In this document: piece by piece, positions 35,564 through 44,585 of the stretch
How the letters are laid out: each line of letters opens with the position of its first letter
Position numbering within the stretch: position 1 is the first letter of the stretch
Position numbers and translations under genes: made by a program
Source of the DNA: Yinghuangia sp035454725
GTDB taxonomy: Bacteria; Actinomycetota; Actinomycetes; Streptomycetales; Streptomycetaceae
Length of the DNA: 64,000 nt
Reading direction: 5' to 3'
NCBI RefSeq assembly: GCF_051388935.1
Contig: NZ_JBPKBI010000021.1
Location: forward strand, 38,041-102,040
The notes under the pieces: model-generated
Told to the model about the DNA's origin: nothing
Seen by the model: the letters and a program-made list of their open reading frames with translations, nothing else
The model's database searches: none

Positions 35564-38244
35564 GTTCCGGCACGGTCGCGGTCACGGTGGACGGGGTCCA
35601 CGTCCGGGTCCCGGAAGGAGACTCCGTACTGAGCGCGGTGCGGACGGCGGGAGCGGACATTCCCGCGCTGTGCCACGACGACAGACTCAGGCCGGCCGGT
35701 TCTTGCCGGACCTGTCTCGTACGAGTCGACGGCAAGATCGTCGCCTCGTGCGTCACACCGGCCACCGCAGGCGCCGTCGTCGAGGTGGACGACGTGCGCG
35801 GGCTGCGACGCGACGCGGTCGAGCTGATGGTCTCCGCCCTGCCGCCCCGGGCCCTGGACACGTACGACAGCGAGCTTGCCCGCGCCTGCGCGGCTTCCGG
35901 CATCGACGCGACGGCGGCGCGGAGCCCGGGCGGACGCGGTGTCGACACCTCGCACCCGTACGTCCACCTCGACCGCGACCTGTGCATCGCCTGCGGCCGG
36001 TGCGTGCGCATGTGTTCGGACCTCCAGGGCACCTTCGCGCTCACGCTCGTCGGCCGGGGGGCCGACACCGTGGTCGCCCCCGGACGCGGCGGAAGCTGGG
36101 CCGAATCGGATTGCGTCGCCTGCGGCGGATGCGTCGACACCTGCCCGACCGGGGCGATCACCGAGCCCGGCGCCGCGGCCGGGATCACGTCGGCTGTGGG
36201 GCCGACGGGCACGACGCGCACCACGTGCGGGTATTGCGGGGTCGGCTGCGCCTTGGACGTCGTCGCCGAGGACGGCCGGGTCACCGCCGTGCTGCCTGCC
36301 CGGGACGGACCGGTCAACCGCGGTCACGCCTGTGTGAAGGGCCGCTTCGCACACGGCTACCTGGAGTCGCGCGACCGCCTCACCCGACCCCTCGTACGCC
36401 GCGGCGGCGTCCTGGAACCGGCGGAATGGGACGAGGCACTGGACCGCGTCGCGGCCGGCATGCGGCAGGCGATCGCGGACGGAGGGCCCGATGCGGTCGG
36501 GCTGATCTCCTCGGCGCGCGCCACCAACGAGGAGAACTACCTGCTGCAAAAGTTCATGCGCGTGGCGATCGGGACCAACAACATCGACAACTGCTCGCGG
36601 CTGTGCCACTCCCCGTCGGCGGCGGGCCTGACCGCGTCCTTCGGACTCGCCGGCGGCACGGACTCCTTCGACGACGTGGAGCGTACGGACTGCCTGCTGG
36701 TGGTCGGCGCCAACCCGATCGAGGCCCACCCGGTCGTGGGAGCGCGTCTCCTCCAACGCGTGCTGGCCGGGGCGAAGTTGGTCGTCGCCGATCCGCGTGC
36801 GGTGGGGCTCGCCCACCACGCCGACGTCCACGTGCGGCCGCGCCCGGGCACGAACGTCGCGTTGTTCCACGGGATCGCCCATGTCCTCGTGGCCGAGGGG
36901 CTCATCGACGAGGCCTTCCTCCGGGAGCGGGCAACCGGCCTCCCCGAACTCACCGCGCTGCTCGCCGACTACCCGCCGGACACAGTCGCCTCCATCACAG
37001 GTGTGCCCGCCCAGGACATCGTCGCCGCCGCCCGGCTCTACGGGCGCGCGAAGCGGCCGGCGATCGTCTACGGACTCGGCGTCACCGAGCACCTGCACGG
37101 CACGGACGGCGTGCGCACGCTGGCGAACCTCGCCATCCTGCGCGGAGCGGTCGGCACCGGACACGGCGGCTACGGCGTCAACCCGCTGCGCGGACAGAAC
37201 AACGTCCAAGGCGCCTCCGACATGGGCGCACTGCCCGACCTGTTGCCCGGCTACGCCAGGGTGGACGACGAATCGGCGCGCGCCCGCGTCGAGCGTGTGT
37301 GGGGGCTTCCGGTTCCGTCGCATCCGGGCATGCGCATCCCCCAGATGTTCGCCGCCGCACGCGCCGGGCGCCTGCGGGCTCTGTGGATCGTCGGCGAGGA
37401 CGTCTGCGCCACCGATCCCGACGCCAACCGCGTGGGCGACGCGCTGGACGCCTGCCCCCTGGTGGTCTGCAACGAGCTCTTCCTGTCCGAGACCGCGCGC
37501 CGCGCCGACGTCGTGCTGCCGGTCGCGTCGTGGCTGGAGAAGGACGGCACCTTCGTGAACTTCGACCGGCGGTTCCAACGGGTCCGCCGCGCCGTCGGCC
37601 CACCCGTAGGCGTGCGCACGGACTTCGCCGTGGTGCATGCGCTCGCCGCCCGCCTCGGCGTCGACCTGGGCTGCCCGACTCCGGCCGCCGCCCTGGACGA
37701 AGCAGCCCGCCTCACCCCGCACTTCGCGGGGCTGTCCCACGACCGCCTGGACCGCGAAGGCGCGGTGCCGTGGCCGTGCCCGCACCCGGACCGCCCCGGT
37801 GAAGCCACCTTGTACCTCGATCGGTTCGCCACACCGGACGGACGCGCTCACCTCGCCGCGGCCCCATACCTGCCCCCGGGCGAACAGCCCGACGACGACT
37901 ACCCGTTGATCCTGGTGACCGGTCGCGGCTGGGCCCACTACAACTCGGGAAGCATGACCCGCCGCGGCGCCAACCTCGACCTGGTCGCCCGGGACGTCCT
38001 CGACGTCCACCCCGACGACGCCGACCGCTTCGGGCTGCGCGACGGCGAGCCCGTCGTCGTCCGCAGCCGCCACGGGCAGGCGCACCTCGTGGCCCGGGTC
38101 GGTGACGCCACCGCTCCGGGGCAGGTCTTCAGCACCTTCCACTTCCCGGCCGGCGGCGTCAACCGCCTTACCTCCGACCATGCGGACACGGTGACTTCGT
38201 GTCCCGAGTACAAGGTCACAGCCGTCTGTGTCCACCCGGGCTGA
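35560..38244 (+). CDS. molybdopterin formate dehydrogenase alpha subunit, cysteine form
   Basis: An 894-residue molybdo-bis-MGD enzyme that oxidises formate to CO2. Modules in order are a [2Fe-2S] ferredoxin domain (C38, C49, C52, C64), two [4Fe-4S] clusters (C142, C145, C148, C152 and C185, C188, C191, C195), then the catalytic domain with a [4Fe-4S] site (C223, C226, C230, C258). The active-site ligand is Cys349 followed by His350 in NCSRLCHSPS, where some homologues use selenocysteine. The His-Cys cluster usual after the ferredoxin domain in NuoG-like subunits is not seen. A C-terminal cofactor-binding domain ends the protein. GTG 35560 overlaps the upstream stop. No fdhD chaperone is in the window. 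Confidence 0.93.
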   Translation: MSSGTVAVTVDGVHVRVPEGDSVLSAVRTAGADIPALCHDDRLRPAGSCRTCLVRVDGKIVASCVTPATAGAVVEVDDVRGLRRDAVELMVSALPPRALDTYDSELARACAASGIDATAARSPGGRGVDTSHPYVHLDRDLCIACGRCVRMCSDLQGTFALTLVGRGADTVVAPGRGGSWAESDCVACGGCVDTCPTGAITEPGAAAGITSAVGPTGTTRTTCGYCGVGCALDVVAEDGRVTAVLPARDGPVNRGHACVKGRFAHGYLESRDRLTRPLVRRGGVLEPAEWDEALDRVAAGMRQAIADGGPDAVGLISSARATNEENYLLQKFMRVAIGTNNIDNCSRLCHSPSAAGLTASFGLAGGTDSFDDVERTDCLLVVGANPIEAHPVVGARLLQRVLAGAKLVVADPRAVGLAHHADVHVRPRPGTNVALFHGIAHVLVAEGLIDEAFLRERATGLPELTALLADYPPDTVASITGVPAQDIVAAARLYGRAKRPAIVYGLGVTEHLHGTDGVRTLANLAILRGAVGTGHGGYGVNPLRGQNNVQGASDMGALPDLLPGYARVDDESARARVERVWGLPVPSHPGMRIPQMFAAARAGRLRALWIVGEDVCATDPDANRVGDALDACPLVVCNELFLSETARRADVVLPVASWLEKDGTFVNFDRRFQRVRRAVGPPVGVRTDFAVVHALAARLGVDLGCPTPAAALDEAARLTPHFAGLSHDRLDREGAVPWPCPHPDRPGEATLYLDRFATPDGRAHLAAAPYLPPGEQPDDDYPLILVTGRGWAHYNSGSMTRRGANLDLVARDVLDVHPDDADRFGLRDGEPVVVRSRHGQAHLVARVGDATAPGQVFSTFHFPAGGVNRLTSDHADTVTSCPEYKVTAVCVHPG

Positions 38245-38261
38245 ACGTTCCGGCCCCCTGC

Positions 38262-38738
38262 TCAGTCCGGCACGAGTACCGAACGGCCGGAGCCGTGGTA
38301 GCGCGGGGAAGGACCGCCGACCTCCCCTTCGCCGCCCAACATGCCGGCCAGTACGCCGAGAAGATCATGGTCGGTCACCATGCCGATCGGCCGGTCCTGG
38401 TCGTCCACGACGACCAGGGCGTCGACACCCTGCGACCGCATACGCACCGCCGCGGTGACCACGTCGACGTCAGGTCCGACGAACGACGGTGCGGCGACGA
38501 CAACTTCGGAGGCGTGCCGGTGCTTCAGTCCCAGCGGTTCCATCGCCCACACTGCCGCCAGTTCTCTGTCGGCGAGCACCCCCACCGCTGTATCCCCGCG
38601 TACCACCGCCAGGTGGCGCAGGCCGCGGCTGAGCATGACATCCATCGCCGACCACAGTGAGTCGTCGGCCTGGACCGACACCACGGGTCCGTGCATCACC
38701 GAACCGACCGTGGGGGGAGAGGGTGTTTGCGCGTTCAT
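38262..38738 (-). CDS. Hrp1-like CBS-domain protein
   Basis: A 158-residue protein made of two CBS motifs (TVGSVMHGPVVSVQADDSLWSAMDVMLSRGLRHLAVVRGDTAVGVLADRELAAV and ASEVVVAAPSFVGPDVDVVTAAVRMRSQGVDALVVVDDQDRPIGMVTDHDLLGVL). The length and layout match Hrp1 (Rv2626c), one of the most strongly induced DosR-regulon proteins. ATG with CTCGGAGG seven bases upstream. It lies convergent with the formate dehydrogenase gene. Upstream is a set of tandem repeats that may hold its operators. A role as an adenylate-binding regulator is inferred. Confidence 0.92.
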   Translation of the reverse strand: MNAQTPSPPTVGSVMHGPVVSVQADDSLWSAMDVMLSRGLRHLAVVRGDTAVGVLADRELAAVWAMEPLGLKHRHASEVVVAAPSFVGPDVDVVTAAVRMRSQGVDALVVVDDQDRPIGMVTDHDLLGVLAGMLGGEGEVGGPSPRYHGSGRSVLVPD

Positions 38739-38876
38739 CGGAAACCTCCGAGGAAACCCCCGCCTTCCGGCCGGGGAGAAAATGGATCGCCTGCGAGCAG
38801 GGCGGGCGGGGCAGGGCGGGGGGACGTTTCACCGCCGGCGAAACGCCGTTGAGGGGCCCGGGGCCCAGGGCCGCGC

Positions 38877-38939
38877 CCGGGACGACAGGCGTTTCGGGCC
38901 CTGGGGGGCCGGGGCCGGGACGACAGCCGTTTCGGGCCC
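38877..38939. repeat. 25-bp direct repeats upstream of the Hrp1-like gene
   Basis: Two copies of a 25-bp sequence (38877-38901 and 38915-38939), starting CCGGGACGACAG and ending TTTCGGGCCC, differ at one base and are spaced 38 bases apart. A partial third copy (CCGGGACGACCGG) follows at about 38978. The TTTCGGGCCC end resembles a DosR half-site. The region 38739-38972 has no gene and lies in front of two minus-strand dormancy-type genes. Confidence 0.75.
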
Positions 38940-38972
38940 GACGACCGGGCGGAACGCCTCGCGGCCCGGACG

Positions 38973-39182
38973 TCACCGGGACGACCGGTTGAGGGCTTCG
39001 AACTTCTCGACGTGTGCTTCCGGGCCCGGGAAGAACAAGGTCTCCCTGTCGTTCTCGGTCCACCGCACACGGTAGGGAGGGGAGCCGTCCTGGTGCTCCA
39101 CACTGCGGATCTGGCCGATGCGCCTCGGCTCTCCGACGTGCAGGGACTCGACCACCATCCAGTCGCCGACCTGCGCTTTCAT
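38973..39182 (-). CDS. DUF1918 small protein (Rv0569-like)
   Basis: A 69-residue protein, MKAQVGDWMVVESLHVGEPRRIGQIRSVEHQDGSPPYRVRWTENDRETLFFPGPEAHVE, matching the DUF1918 SH3-like barrel. M. tuberculosis Rv0569 has this family fold and is part of the DosR regulon. ATG at 39180-39182 is preceded by GGAGAAGGAG. A DNA- or RNA-binding regulatory role has been proposed for the family; nothing more can be read from the sequence. Confidence 0.92.
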   Translation of the reverse strand: MKAQVGDWMVVESLHVGEPRRIGQIRSVEHQDGSPPYRVRWTENDRETLFFPGPEAHVEKFEALNRSSR

Positions 39183-39276
39183 GATGAGCTCCTTCTCCGG
39201 TACCTGGTGGCCGCCGAGTCGGCCCCGGTCATTCGAGGGCCTGTTCCCCAGCGGAGGAACGGCGTGCGCCGACGTG

Positions 39277-39630
39277 TCACGGTTGCTGCCGAGCGTCATG
39301 GAACTCGCGAAATGCGGCAAAGGCCCGTGGCCCGTAAACGGTCCCCGGGCCACCGTTCATCAAGATGGCCACCCCGATGGCCTCGGCGGCCTGTTCGGGG
39401 GTAACGCCTTTCTGGGCGGCTGCGTGGGCGTGGGCGGCGATGCAGCCGTCGCATTCCCTCGTCACCGCGATGGCCAGAGCAATCAGCTCCTTCGTCGCCG
39501 CGTCGACCGCGCCTTCGGCCAGTGCGGCATCGTGCAACTGCCTGTATCCCTCGTACACCTGGGGGATCGCATGCCGCAGTTCCCGGCTGGGCAGCCGCAG
39601 TTCTTCCCGGACGGTCGAGCCGTAGCCCAT
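39277..39630 (-). CDS. AhpD-like carboxymuconolactone decarboxylase-family protein
   Basis: A 117-residue CMD-fold protein with the redox pair CDGC in TRECDGCIAAHAHAAAQKGVTPEQAAEAIGVAI, followed by the catalytic His of AhpD-type peroxidases. The start ATG (MGYGSTVREELRLP) has GGAG eight bases upstream; a GTG three codons earlier is in frame. It could reduce organic peroxides using a thiol partner; no partner is adjacent. It is in the same orientation as the DUF1918 gene and the CBS-BON gene, with separate promoters likely. Confidence 0.9.
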   Translation of the reverse strand: MGYGSTVREELRLPSRELRHAIPQVYEGYRQLHDAALAEGAVDAATKELIALAIAVTRECDGCIAAHAHAAAQKGVTPEQAAEAIGVAILMNGGPGTVYGPRAFAAFREFHDARQQP

Positions 39631-39922
39631 AGGGATCACTCCGCTCGATGTGACACACGGGATCGGGCATCACGGTCGGTCAGCGCCGAGCGTCCGGGTG
39701 TGCCGCTTTCGCCGTTCGCGACGCACAAGGGACGCTCTCGGGGAGAGCCCCGGCGGATGCCGGTCCGACGCTGACGACACATCGAATACCTCGCACCTGT
39801 CTCTCCAGAGTCCGCCTGCCGTCGTCGGCCAGTCAATCGCTGGCCCGTTGCCGCAGGATTGGCTCGCTGCGGTCGGCTTGCCGCGTCTGCGCCGCGGAGG
39901 CGCGTTCGCGCCGACGGCCTCG
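39631..39922. other. intergenic between two minus-strand genes
   Basis: About 290 bases with no supported gene. It should hold the promoter of the AhpD-like gene. No convincing dormancy-type box was found. Confidence 0.4.
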
Positions 39923-40615
39923 TCACCGAACCGTCCCCGGCCCCAAGGACGTTGCGGACTCGTCGGACTCGTCGGGCGGGCGGGTCAGCCGGGGTTGGAC
40001 GTCCACGACGCCCTCCACCGCGCGAGCCAGGCGAACGGCGACCGGGATGAGCGAGGAGTCGCCGATGTGCCCACGCAGCGTGACGATACCGTCGCGCACG
40101 TTGACGTGGATGGCGTGGCTGAAGGCCGGAAAGAGGTAGGCCACGACGGTGCGGCGGACCTCCTCCTCGATGTCGTCGTCCGGCCGCAGGAAGACCTTCA
40201 ACAAGTCGGCGCGGCTGACGATGCCTTGGAGCATGTCCGCCTCGTCGACGACGGGCAGGCGCTTGATGCCCCTGACCGCCATGATCCTTGCGGCCTGAGC
40301 CAGCGTGGTGTCCGGAAGGACGGTGACGGCAGGCGTGCTCATGAGCTCTTCCGCGGTCACCCCGCCCGCCTTGACAAGATCGGCGATACGTCGGCGCGAC
40401 TCGAACAGATGCGGTGGACTGTCCCCGAACTCCTCCTTGGGCAGCAGGTCGGCCTCCGAGACGACACCGACGACGCGGCCCTCCTCCAGCACCGGCAGCG
40501 CGCTGACCTGCCACCCCTCCATGGCCTGGACGATCTCCTTGAAGGACGCATCGCGTCGCACGGCCACAACCGTCCGGGTCATGACGTCGTTCACAACGTG
40601 TGGCGTATCCGGCAC
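39923..40615 (-). CDS. CBS-pair and BON-domain protein
   Basis: A 230-residue protein. Residues about 8-60 and 95-145 are CBS motifs (VVNDVMTRTVVAVRRDASFKEIVQAMEGWQVSALPVLEEGRVVGVVSEADLL and AEELMSTPAVTVLPDTTLAQAARIMAVRGIKRLPVVDEADMLQGIVSRADLLKVFL). Residues about 155-215 are a BON domain (EVRRTVVAYLFPAFSHAIHVNVRDGIVTLRGHIGDSSLIPVAVRLARAVEGVVDV). The architecture is widespread in stress clusters. GTG 40615 is chosen for the AGGAGGAGG upstream. It probably senses adenylates; the BON domain may contact phospholipid or protein partners. Confidence 0.92.
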   Translation of the reverse strand: MPDTPHVVNDVMTRTVVAVRRDASFKEIVQAMEGWQVSALPVLEEGRVVGVVSEADLLPKEEFGDSPPHLFESRRRIADLVKAGGVTAEELMSTPAVTVLPDTTLAQAARIMAVRGIKRLPVVDEADMLQGIVSRADLLKVFLRPDDDIEEEVRRTVVAYLFPAFSHAIHVNVRDGIVTLRGHIGDSSLIPVAVRLARAVEGVVDVQPRLTRPPDESDESATSLGPGTVR

Positions 40616-40950
40616 CGCACACCTCCTCCTGCCCGGCGTCTTCGACGCCCCGGGCACCGCAGGCCCATGCGCCAACGCCCGGTGTCGTCAACGCGTCGAC
40701 GTCGGGGCGACCACCGCCGTGGGCTCGGGCACGCCGCAACGGCGCTGTCGCCCCGTACCTCCACCATCACGGCAATCCGGCGTGGCGCAAACCGGATGCC
40801 GGGTTGCTGCGCCCGCGCCCGCCGCGCCAACCGACGGAAACGGCCCTGCGCGCGGCCGGAGTCCGCGCTGTCGGTTCGCCGCGGTCGCGGCGCGGTGGTT
40901 CGTCTGCCACGGTCAAGTAACCGTGTTCCCCACGTGAATCGGGAGTCGTC
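40616..40950. other. divergent intergenic region
   Basis: 335 bases between the CBS-BON and MMPL genes. It contains the imperfect palindrome GGGCACCGCAGGCCC (40653-40667), a weak relative of the dormancy boxes. No gene is supported. Confidence 0.4.
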
Positions 40951-43053
40951 TTGGCTCATCTTCCGCCCCCCTCGACCCCCGAGGCACCGCCCGGTCGCGG
41001 TGGCGTGTTCGGACGGCGGTGGGCCTGGCTCGTTCTGCTGGTGGTCACCGCCGGGGTGGCCGGGCTGTTCGCGTTCGGGCCGTCCGATGCGACCACAGGC
41101 GAGTCGGACCGTTCGAGCGCACCCGCCTCCTCCCAGTCGGCGCGCGTGGCCGCGTTGCAGGCGCAACAGCCCAGTGGCGCTCTGACGCCCGTGATCGCCG
41201 TGTACAGCAGAGCCGACGGCACAGAGTTGACCGACCGCGACCGCGCCGCGGTTCTGGCGCGGCGCGACGCGCTGGCGTCCGTGGCCGCCGCGGGAGTCGC
41301 CGAGGCCGCCTTCCCCGACCCGCGGGTCGCCACGGTGACGATTCCGGTGCCCGGCGACCTTCCGGACGACGACAGGGACTCACTCGTCGACACGATCCGG
41401 GCGACGGCGTCGGACGCGATCGAACCGCCGCTTCGGGCTCAGGTCACCGGCGGCCCGGCGTTCGCCACCGACCTGTCGAACGTCTTCGACGGCGCCGACA
41501 CCACGTTGCTGCTGACGACCGCCGGAGTCGTGGCCGTTCTGCTGCTCGTCACCTATCGCAGCCCTCTGCTGTGGCTGGTGCCGTTGGCGGTCGTCGGCAT
41601 CGGCGACCGTTCGGCGACGGTCATCGTGGGTTGGGTCGCTCCGTACGCCGGCGTCGACATCGACGGCTCCGCCGCCGGAATCCTCTCCGTGTTGGTCTTC
41701 GGTGCGGGCACCAACTATGCGCTGCTGCTGGTCTCGCGCTACCGCGACGAGCTCCGGCGCAGCCAGGACCGGTACGCGGCGATGGAACGCGCGTGGCGCG
41801 GCACAGCCCCGGCTGTGCTGGCCAGCGGTACGACGGTCGCGCTGAGTCTGTTGACGCTGCTGGCCGCGGACCTCACCGTCAACCGCGGGCTGGGTTTCGC
41901 GGGCGCCGTCGGCATTGTCGTCGCGATGTTCTTCGGTCTCGTCGTGCTGCCCGCCGCACTGGTGCTCCCCGGCCGCGTACTGTTCTGGCCGTTCGTCCCC
42001 CACGTCGGCGACACGGTCACCGCCGAGCGCCGCGGCTTCTGGTATCGCCTCGGCCGCCGCGTCGCCCGCCGGCCTGCCGCGACCGTCCTCGCCTGCCTGG
42101 CGGTACTCCTCGCGCTCGCTGCCGGCCTCGGCTCGGTGACCACGGGGCTGCCGCAGAACGACTCCTTCCGCGAGACCCCCGAATCGGTGAGCGGGCAGAA
42201 GACGCTCCAGTCGGTGCTTCCGGCCGGGGCCGCGGATCCGCTCACCGTGGTCGCGGCCCCCGACAAAGCCGCCGCCGCGGCCTCGGCGGCCGCGGGAGTA
42301 TCCGGCGTGGCCTCGGTCGGCGCCCCGATCGCGACCCCCGCCTTCGCCGAGTTCCGCGTGGTCCTGTCCTCGGCGCCGGGCACCGCGGCGTCGGATCGCA
42401 CGATCGAGTCGCTCCGCGACCGCCTGGCCGCCGTGCCGGACGCGAACGCGCTGGTCGGCGGAACGACGGCAGAGTCCTACGACGTGGCGCGCGCCGTGGA
42501 CCGCGACACCCGCGTGGTCGTGCCCCTGGTGCTCGTCATCGTGCTCGGCGTCCTCGTCCTGCTGCTGCGTGCCTTGATCGCGCCTGTCCTGCTGATCGCC
42601 ACGGTCGTCGCGTCGTATTTCGCGGCTCTGGGGGCAGGCTGGATCGTATTTCGCACGGCCTACGACTTCCCCGCCCTCGACACCACCGTGCCGCTGCTGT
42701 CGTTCCTGTTCCTCGTCGCGCTCGGTGTCGACTACAACATCTTCCTGATCGCCCGTACCCGAGAGGACACACTTGCCGGCCACGGGACCCGGTCGGCGGT
42801 TCTCCGCGCGCTCGCGTCCACGGGCGGTGTCATCACCAGCGCCGGCATCCTCCTCGCCGCGGTCTTCACCGTGCTCGGCGTGCTGCCCCTGATCACCCTC
42901 ACCCAGATCGGCGTGGTCGTCTGCATCGGCGTTCTGCTGGACACCCTGCTCGTCCGCACAGTGCTGGTCCCGGCTCTGGTCCTTCTCACCGGTGAGGGGT
43001 TCTGGTGGCCGGGACACCCGGACCGTTCAGCGGCTCCGGGGCACAGCAAGTGA
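40951..43053 (+). CDS. MMPL/RND-family membrane protein
   Basis: A 700-residue RND-superfamily protein of the MMPL type. A first helix (WAWLVLLVVTAGVAGLFAF) is followed by an extracytoplasmic domain, then two five-helix bundles with FGAGTNYALLLVSRYRDELRR and ALGVDYNIFLIARTREDTLAGHG. In the first bundle the usual Asp of the GxDY relay motif is replaced by Asn (GAGTNYAL); the second bundle keeps Asp. TTG 40951 has GGGAG five bases away and is the likely start. The substrate is unknown. It is distinct from the CsoR-controlled MMPL at 24215. Confidence 0.9.
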   Translation: MAHLPPPSTPEAPPGRGGVFGRRWAWLVLLVVTAGVAGLFAFGPSDATTGESDRSSAPASSQSARVAALQAQQPSGALTPVIAVYSRADGTELTDRDRAAVLARRDALASVAAAGVAEAAFPDPRVATVTIPVPGDLPDDDRDSLVDTIRATASDAIEPPLRAQVTGGPAFATDLSNVFDGADTTLLLTTAGVVAVLLLVTYRSPLLWLVPLAVVGIGDRSATVIVGWVAPYAGVDIDGSAAGILSVLVFGAGTNYALLLVSRYRDELRRSQDRYAAMERAWRGTAPAVLASGTTVALSLLTLLAADLTVNRGLGFAGAVGIVVAMFFGLVVLPAALVLPGRVLFWPFVPHVGDTVTAERRGFWYRLGRRVARRPAATVLACLAVLLALAAGLGSVTTGLPQNDSFRETPESVSGQKTLQSVLPAGAADPLTVVAAPDKAAAAASAAAGVSGVASVGAPIATPAFAEFRVVLSSAPGTAASDRTIESLRDRLAAVPDANALVGGTTAESYDVARAVDRDTRVVVPLVLVIVLGVLVLLLRALIAPVLLIATVVASYFAALGAGWIVFRTAYDFPALDTTVPLLSFLFLVALGVDYNIFLIARTREDTLAGHGTRSAVLRALASTGGVITSAGILLAAVFTVLGVLPLITLTQIGVVVCIGVLLDTLLVRTVLVPALVLLTGEGFWWPGHPDRSAAPGHSK

Positions 43054-43148
43054 CCGTCGCCGCCGGGCTCCTGCCAGGGCTTCGCGTCACGGGCAGCGTT
43101 GCCGCGGCGACTGCGGAAGGGGCGTTCCTGGGCCGGCCGCGCGTGCCG

Positions 43149-44585
43149 CTAGGCGACTCGGACGATGTCCGGCAGCCGCCACGTCTTCTCGAACCACGGC
43201 TCAAGGGGACTGTAGAGGCGGAACATCGCGAACCAGCCCTTGTGGGGCAGAGTCTGGATCCAGTTGTGGCTGTCGGCGTCGGGCGGATCGGGCCCGAAAT
43301 GGACGTCGACAGAGCCGTCCTGGTTCGTGGCGAGGCCCCGGTCCTGGCTGGTCACCGATGGCCACTCCTGGCTGGTCTGAAGCATGGACCGGGTCTGGGT
43401 GTCGTAGACGAGCACGGACCAGAAGTTGTCGACCGGAACGGCCGGCGGGACATGGAGGCGGTAGGCCTGGCCGCCATCGAACGGTGAGCCGTTCTCGTCC
43501 ACGAAGGCCAGGGCGTACTGTGAACCGGCGCCGACCATCTTCTGGTCCCACGCCGGGCTTATGGCACCGCCCCAGAAATAGAGCTGCGTCGCGGAGTCGA
43601 GTACCGCCGCTCCGTCCTCCTCGAACCGGTAGCCGCCAAGGAAGCCCGAGCGCCAGGCACTGCCCGGATAGTAGAAGGCATCGTCTTCGCGGAACCGGTA
43701 GCTGAGGGCACGGGCAGTGGCGTCGCCCACGGCTGCGGCCTCGGTCAGGATGGCGTTCATCCGGTCATCCGGATCGAAGGCCCTGCCGTTTCGGATGCCA
43801 AGGGAGGCGAACATTCCCAGGGTCAGCGGGTCGGCCGATCCCGGCGGTTCCGACTGCACGACATCGTTGAGCAGATCCCAGAATCGGCGGTCATTCGGTG
43901 GGACGGCGACGGCCGGTTCGGCCGAGACGTCGACGAACTGCACCGGCGGTGGTTCGTCGGCCTGCGAGAGCGCATAGACGCGGGTGTTCGCCTTGATCGT
44001 CTCGACCGCAGGACGCGGGTCACCGTGTTCGTCGCGGAACCCCCGGTAGCCCAGGAAGTTGCCGTAGGTGCGCGGCCGCACCACAACGTATCCGTCGGGG
44101 ATGTCGCCGTCATGGTCGGGCGGCAGGAACAGATATCTGCCCCCCTTGCCGCGGTCGGGCCCGGTCAGACCGAGGTCGACGACCCATCGGCACCAGTGGT
44201 CGTTGAGCGCGCCGTACACGCCGGGCGGAACTTCGACAACCTGTGGACCGCCGCGCAGGTCGATCCACGAGTAGCAGTAGGAGGTGCTCGTGTTGTACAC
44301 CAGCCCGATGAAGCGCGGATGTACCAGGTCTTCCCAGACCGCCATCGTGGAGTTCGCCGGTCCCCAACGCAACAGCGCCTGCCGCATCACCGCCATGTCC
44401 ACCGGGGCCAGCCCCAGCAGGTACGCCTGGACAGCACGTTGGAAGTCGAGGTTGTCGAACAGAGTATGGACCGTGGCATCGTCCGGAAAACCGTCGAAGA
44501 ACCTCAGCGTCCCGAGTCGGGTGTGTACTTCGTCGGAACAGCCAATGCCCGGTGGTACCGGGGTCTTGGTCGCATGTGTCGTCAT
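43149..44585 (-). CDS. DUF1254/DUF1214-domain protein
   Basis: A 478-residue protein. The N-terminal DUF1254 segment contains FQRAVQAYLLGLAPVDMAVMRQAL and YSWIDLRGGPQVVEVPPGVYGALNDHWCRWVVDLGLTGPDRGKGGRYLFLPP. The C-terminal DUF1214 segment contains YRLHVPPAVPVDNFWSVLVYDTQTRSML and NWIQTLPHKGWFAMFRLYSPLEPWFEKTW. Many relatives have a signal peptide; none is visible here, so this copy is probably cytoplasmic. ATG (MTTHATKTPVPP) has AAGGA upstream. Catalytic function is not established. It converges with the MMPL gene. Confidence 0.88.
   Translation of the reverse strand: MTTHATKTPVPPGIGCSDEVHTRLGTLRFFDGFPDDATVHTLFDNLDFQRAVQAYLLGLAPVDMAVMRQALLRWGPANSTMAVWEDLVHPRFIGLVYNTSTSYCYSWIDLRGGPQVVEVPPGVYGALNDHWCRWVVDLGLTGPDRGKGGRYLFLPPDHDGDIPDGYVVVRPRTYGNFLGYRGFRDEHGDPRPAVETIKANTRVYALSQADEPPPVQFVDVSAEPAVAVPPNDRRFWDLLNDVVQSEPPGSADPLTLGMFASLGIRNGRAFDPDDRMNAILTEAAAVGDATARALSYRFREDDAFYYPGSAWRSGFLGGYRFEEDGAAVLDSATQLYFWGGAISPAWDQKMVGAGSQYALAFVDENGSPFDGGQAYRLHVPPAVPVDNFWSVLVYDTQTRSMLQTSQEWPSVTSQDRGLATNQDGSVDVHFGPDPPDADSHNWIQTLPHKGWFAMFRLYSPLEPWFEKTWRLPDIVRVA

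Noticed and set aside
35530..38235. 901-residue minus-strand frame opposite the formate dehydrogenase alpha gene
   Set aside because: Shadow of a gene with intact metal-cluster motifs on the plus strand.
38856..38872. GGGCCCGGGGCCC-type sequence as a dormancy box
   Set aside because: Runs of G and C make many chance palindromes here; spacing does not match the six-site set.
39247..39262. GGGCCTGTTCCCC before the DUF1918 gene as a dormancy box
   Set aside because: Core is one to two bases shorter than the other sites and poorly symmetric.
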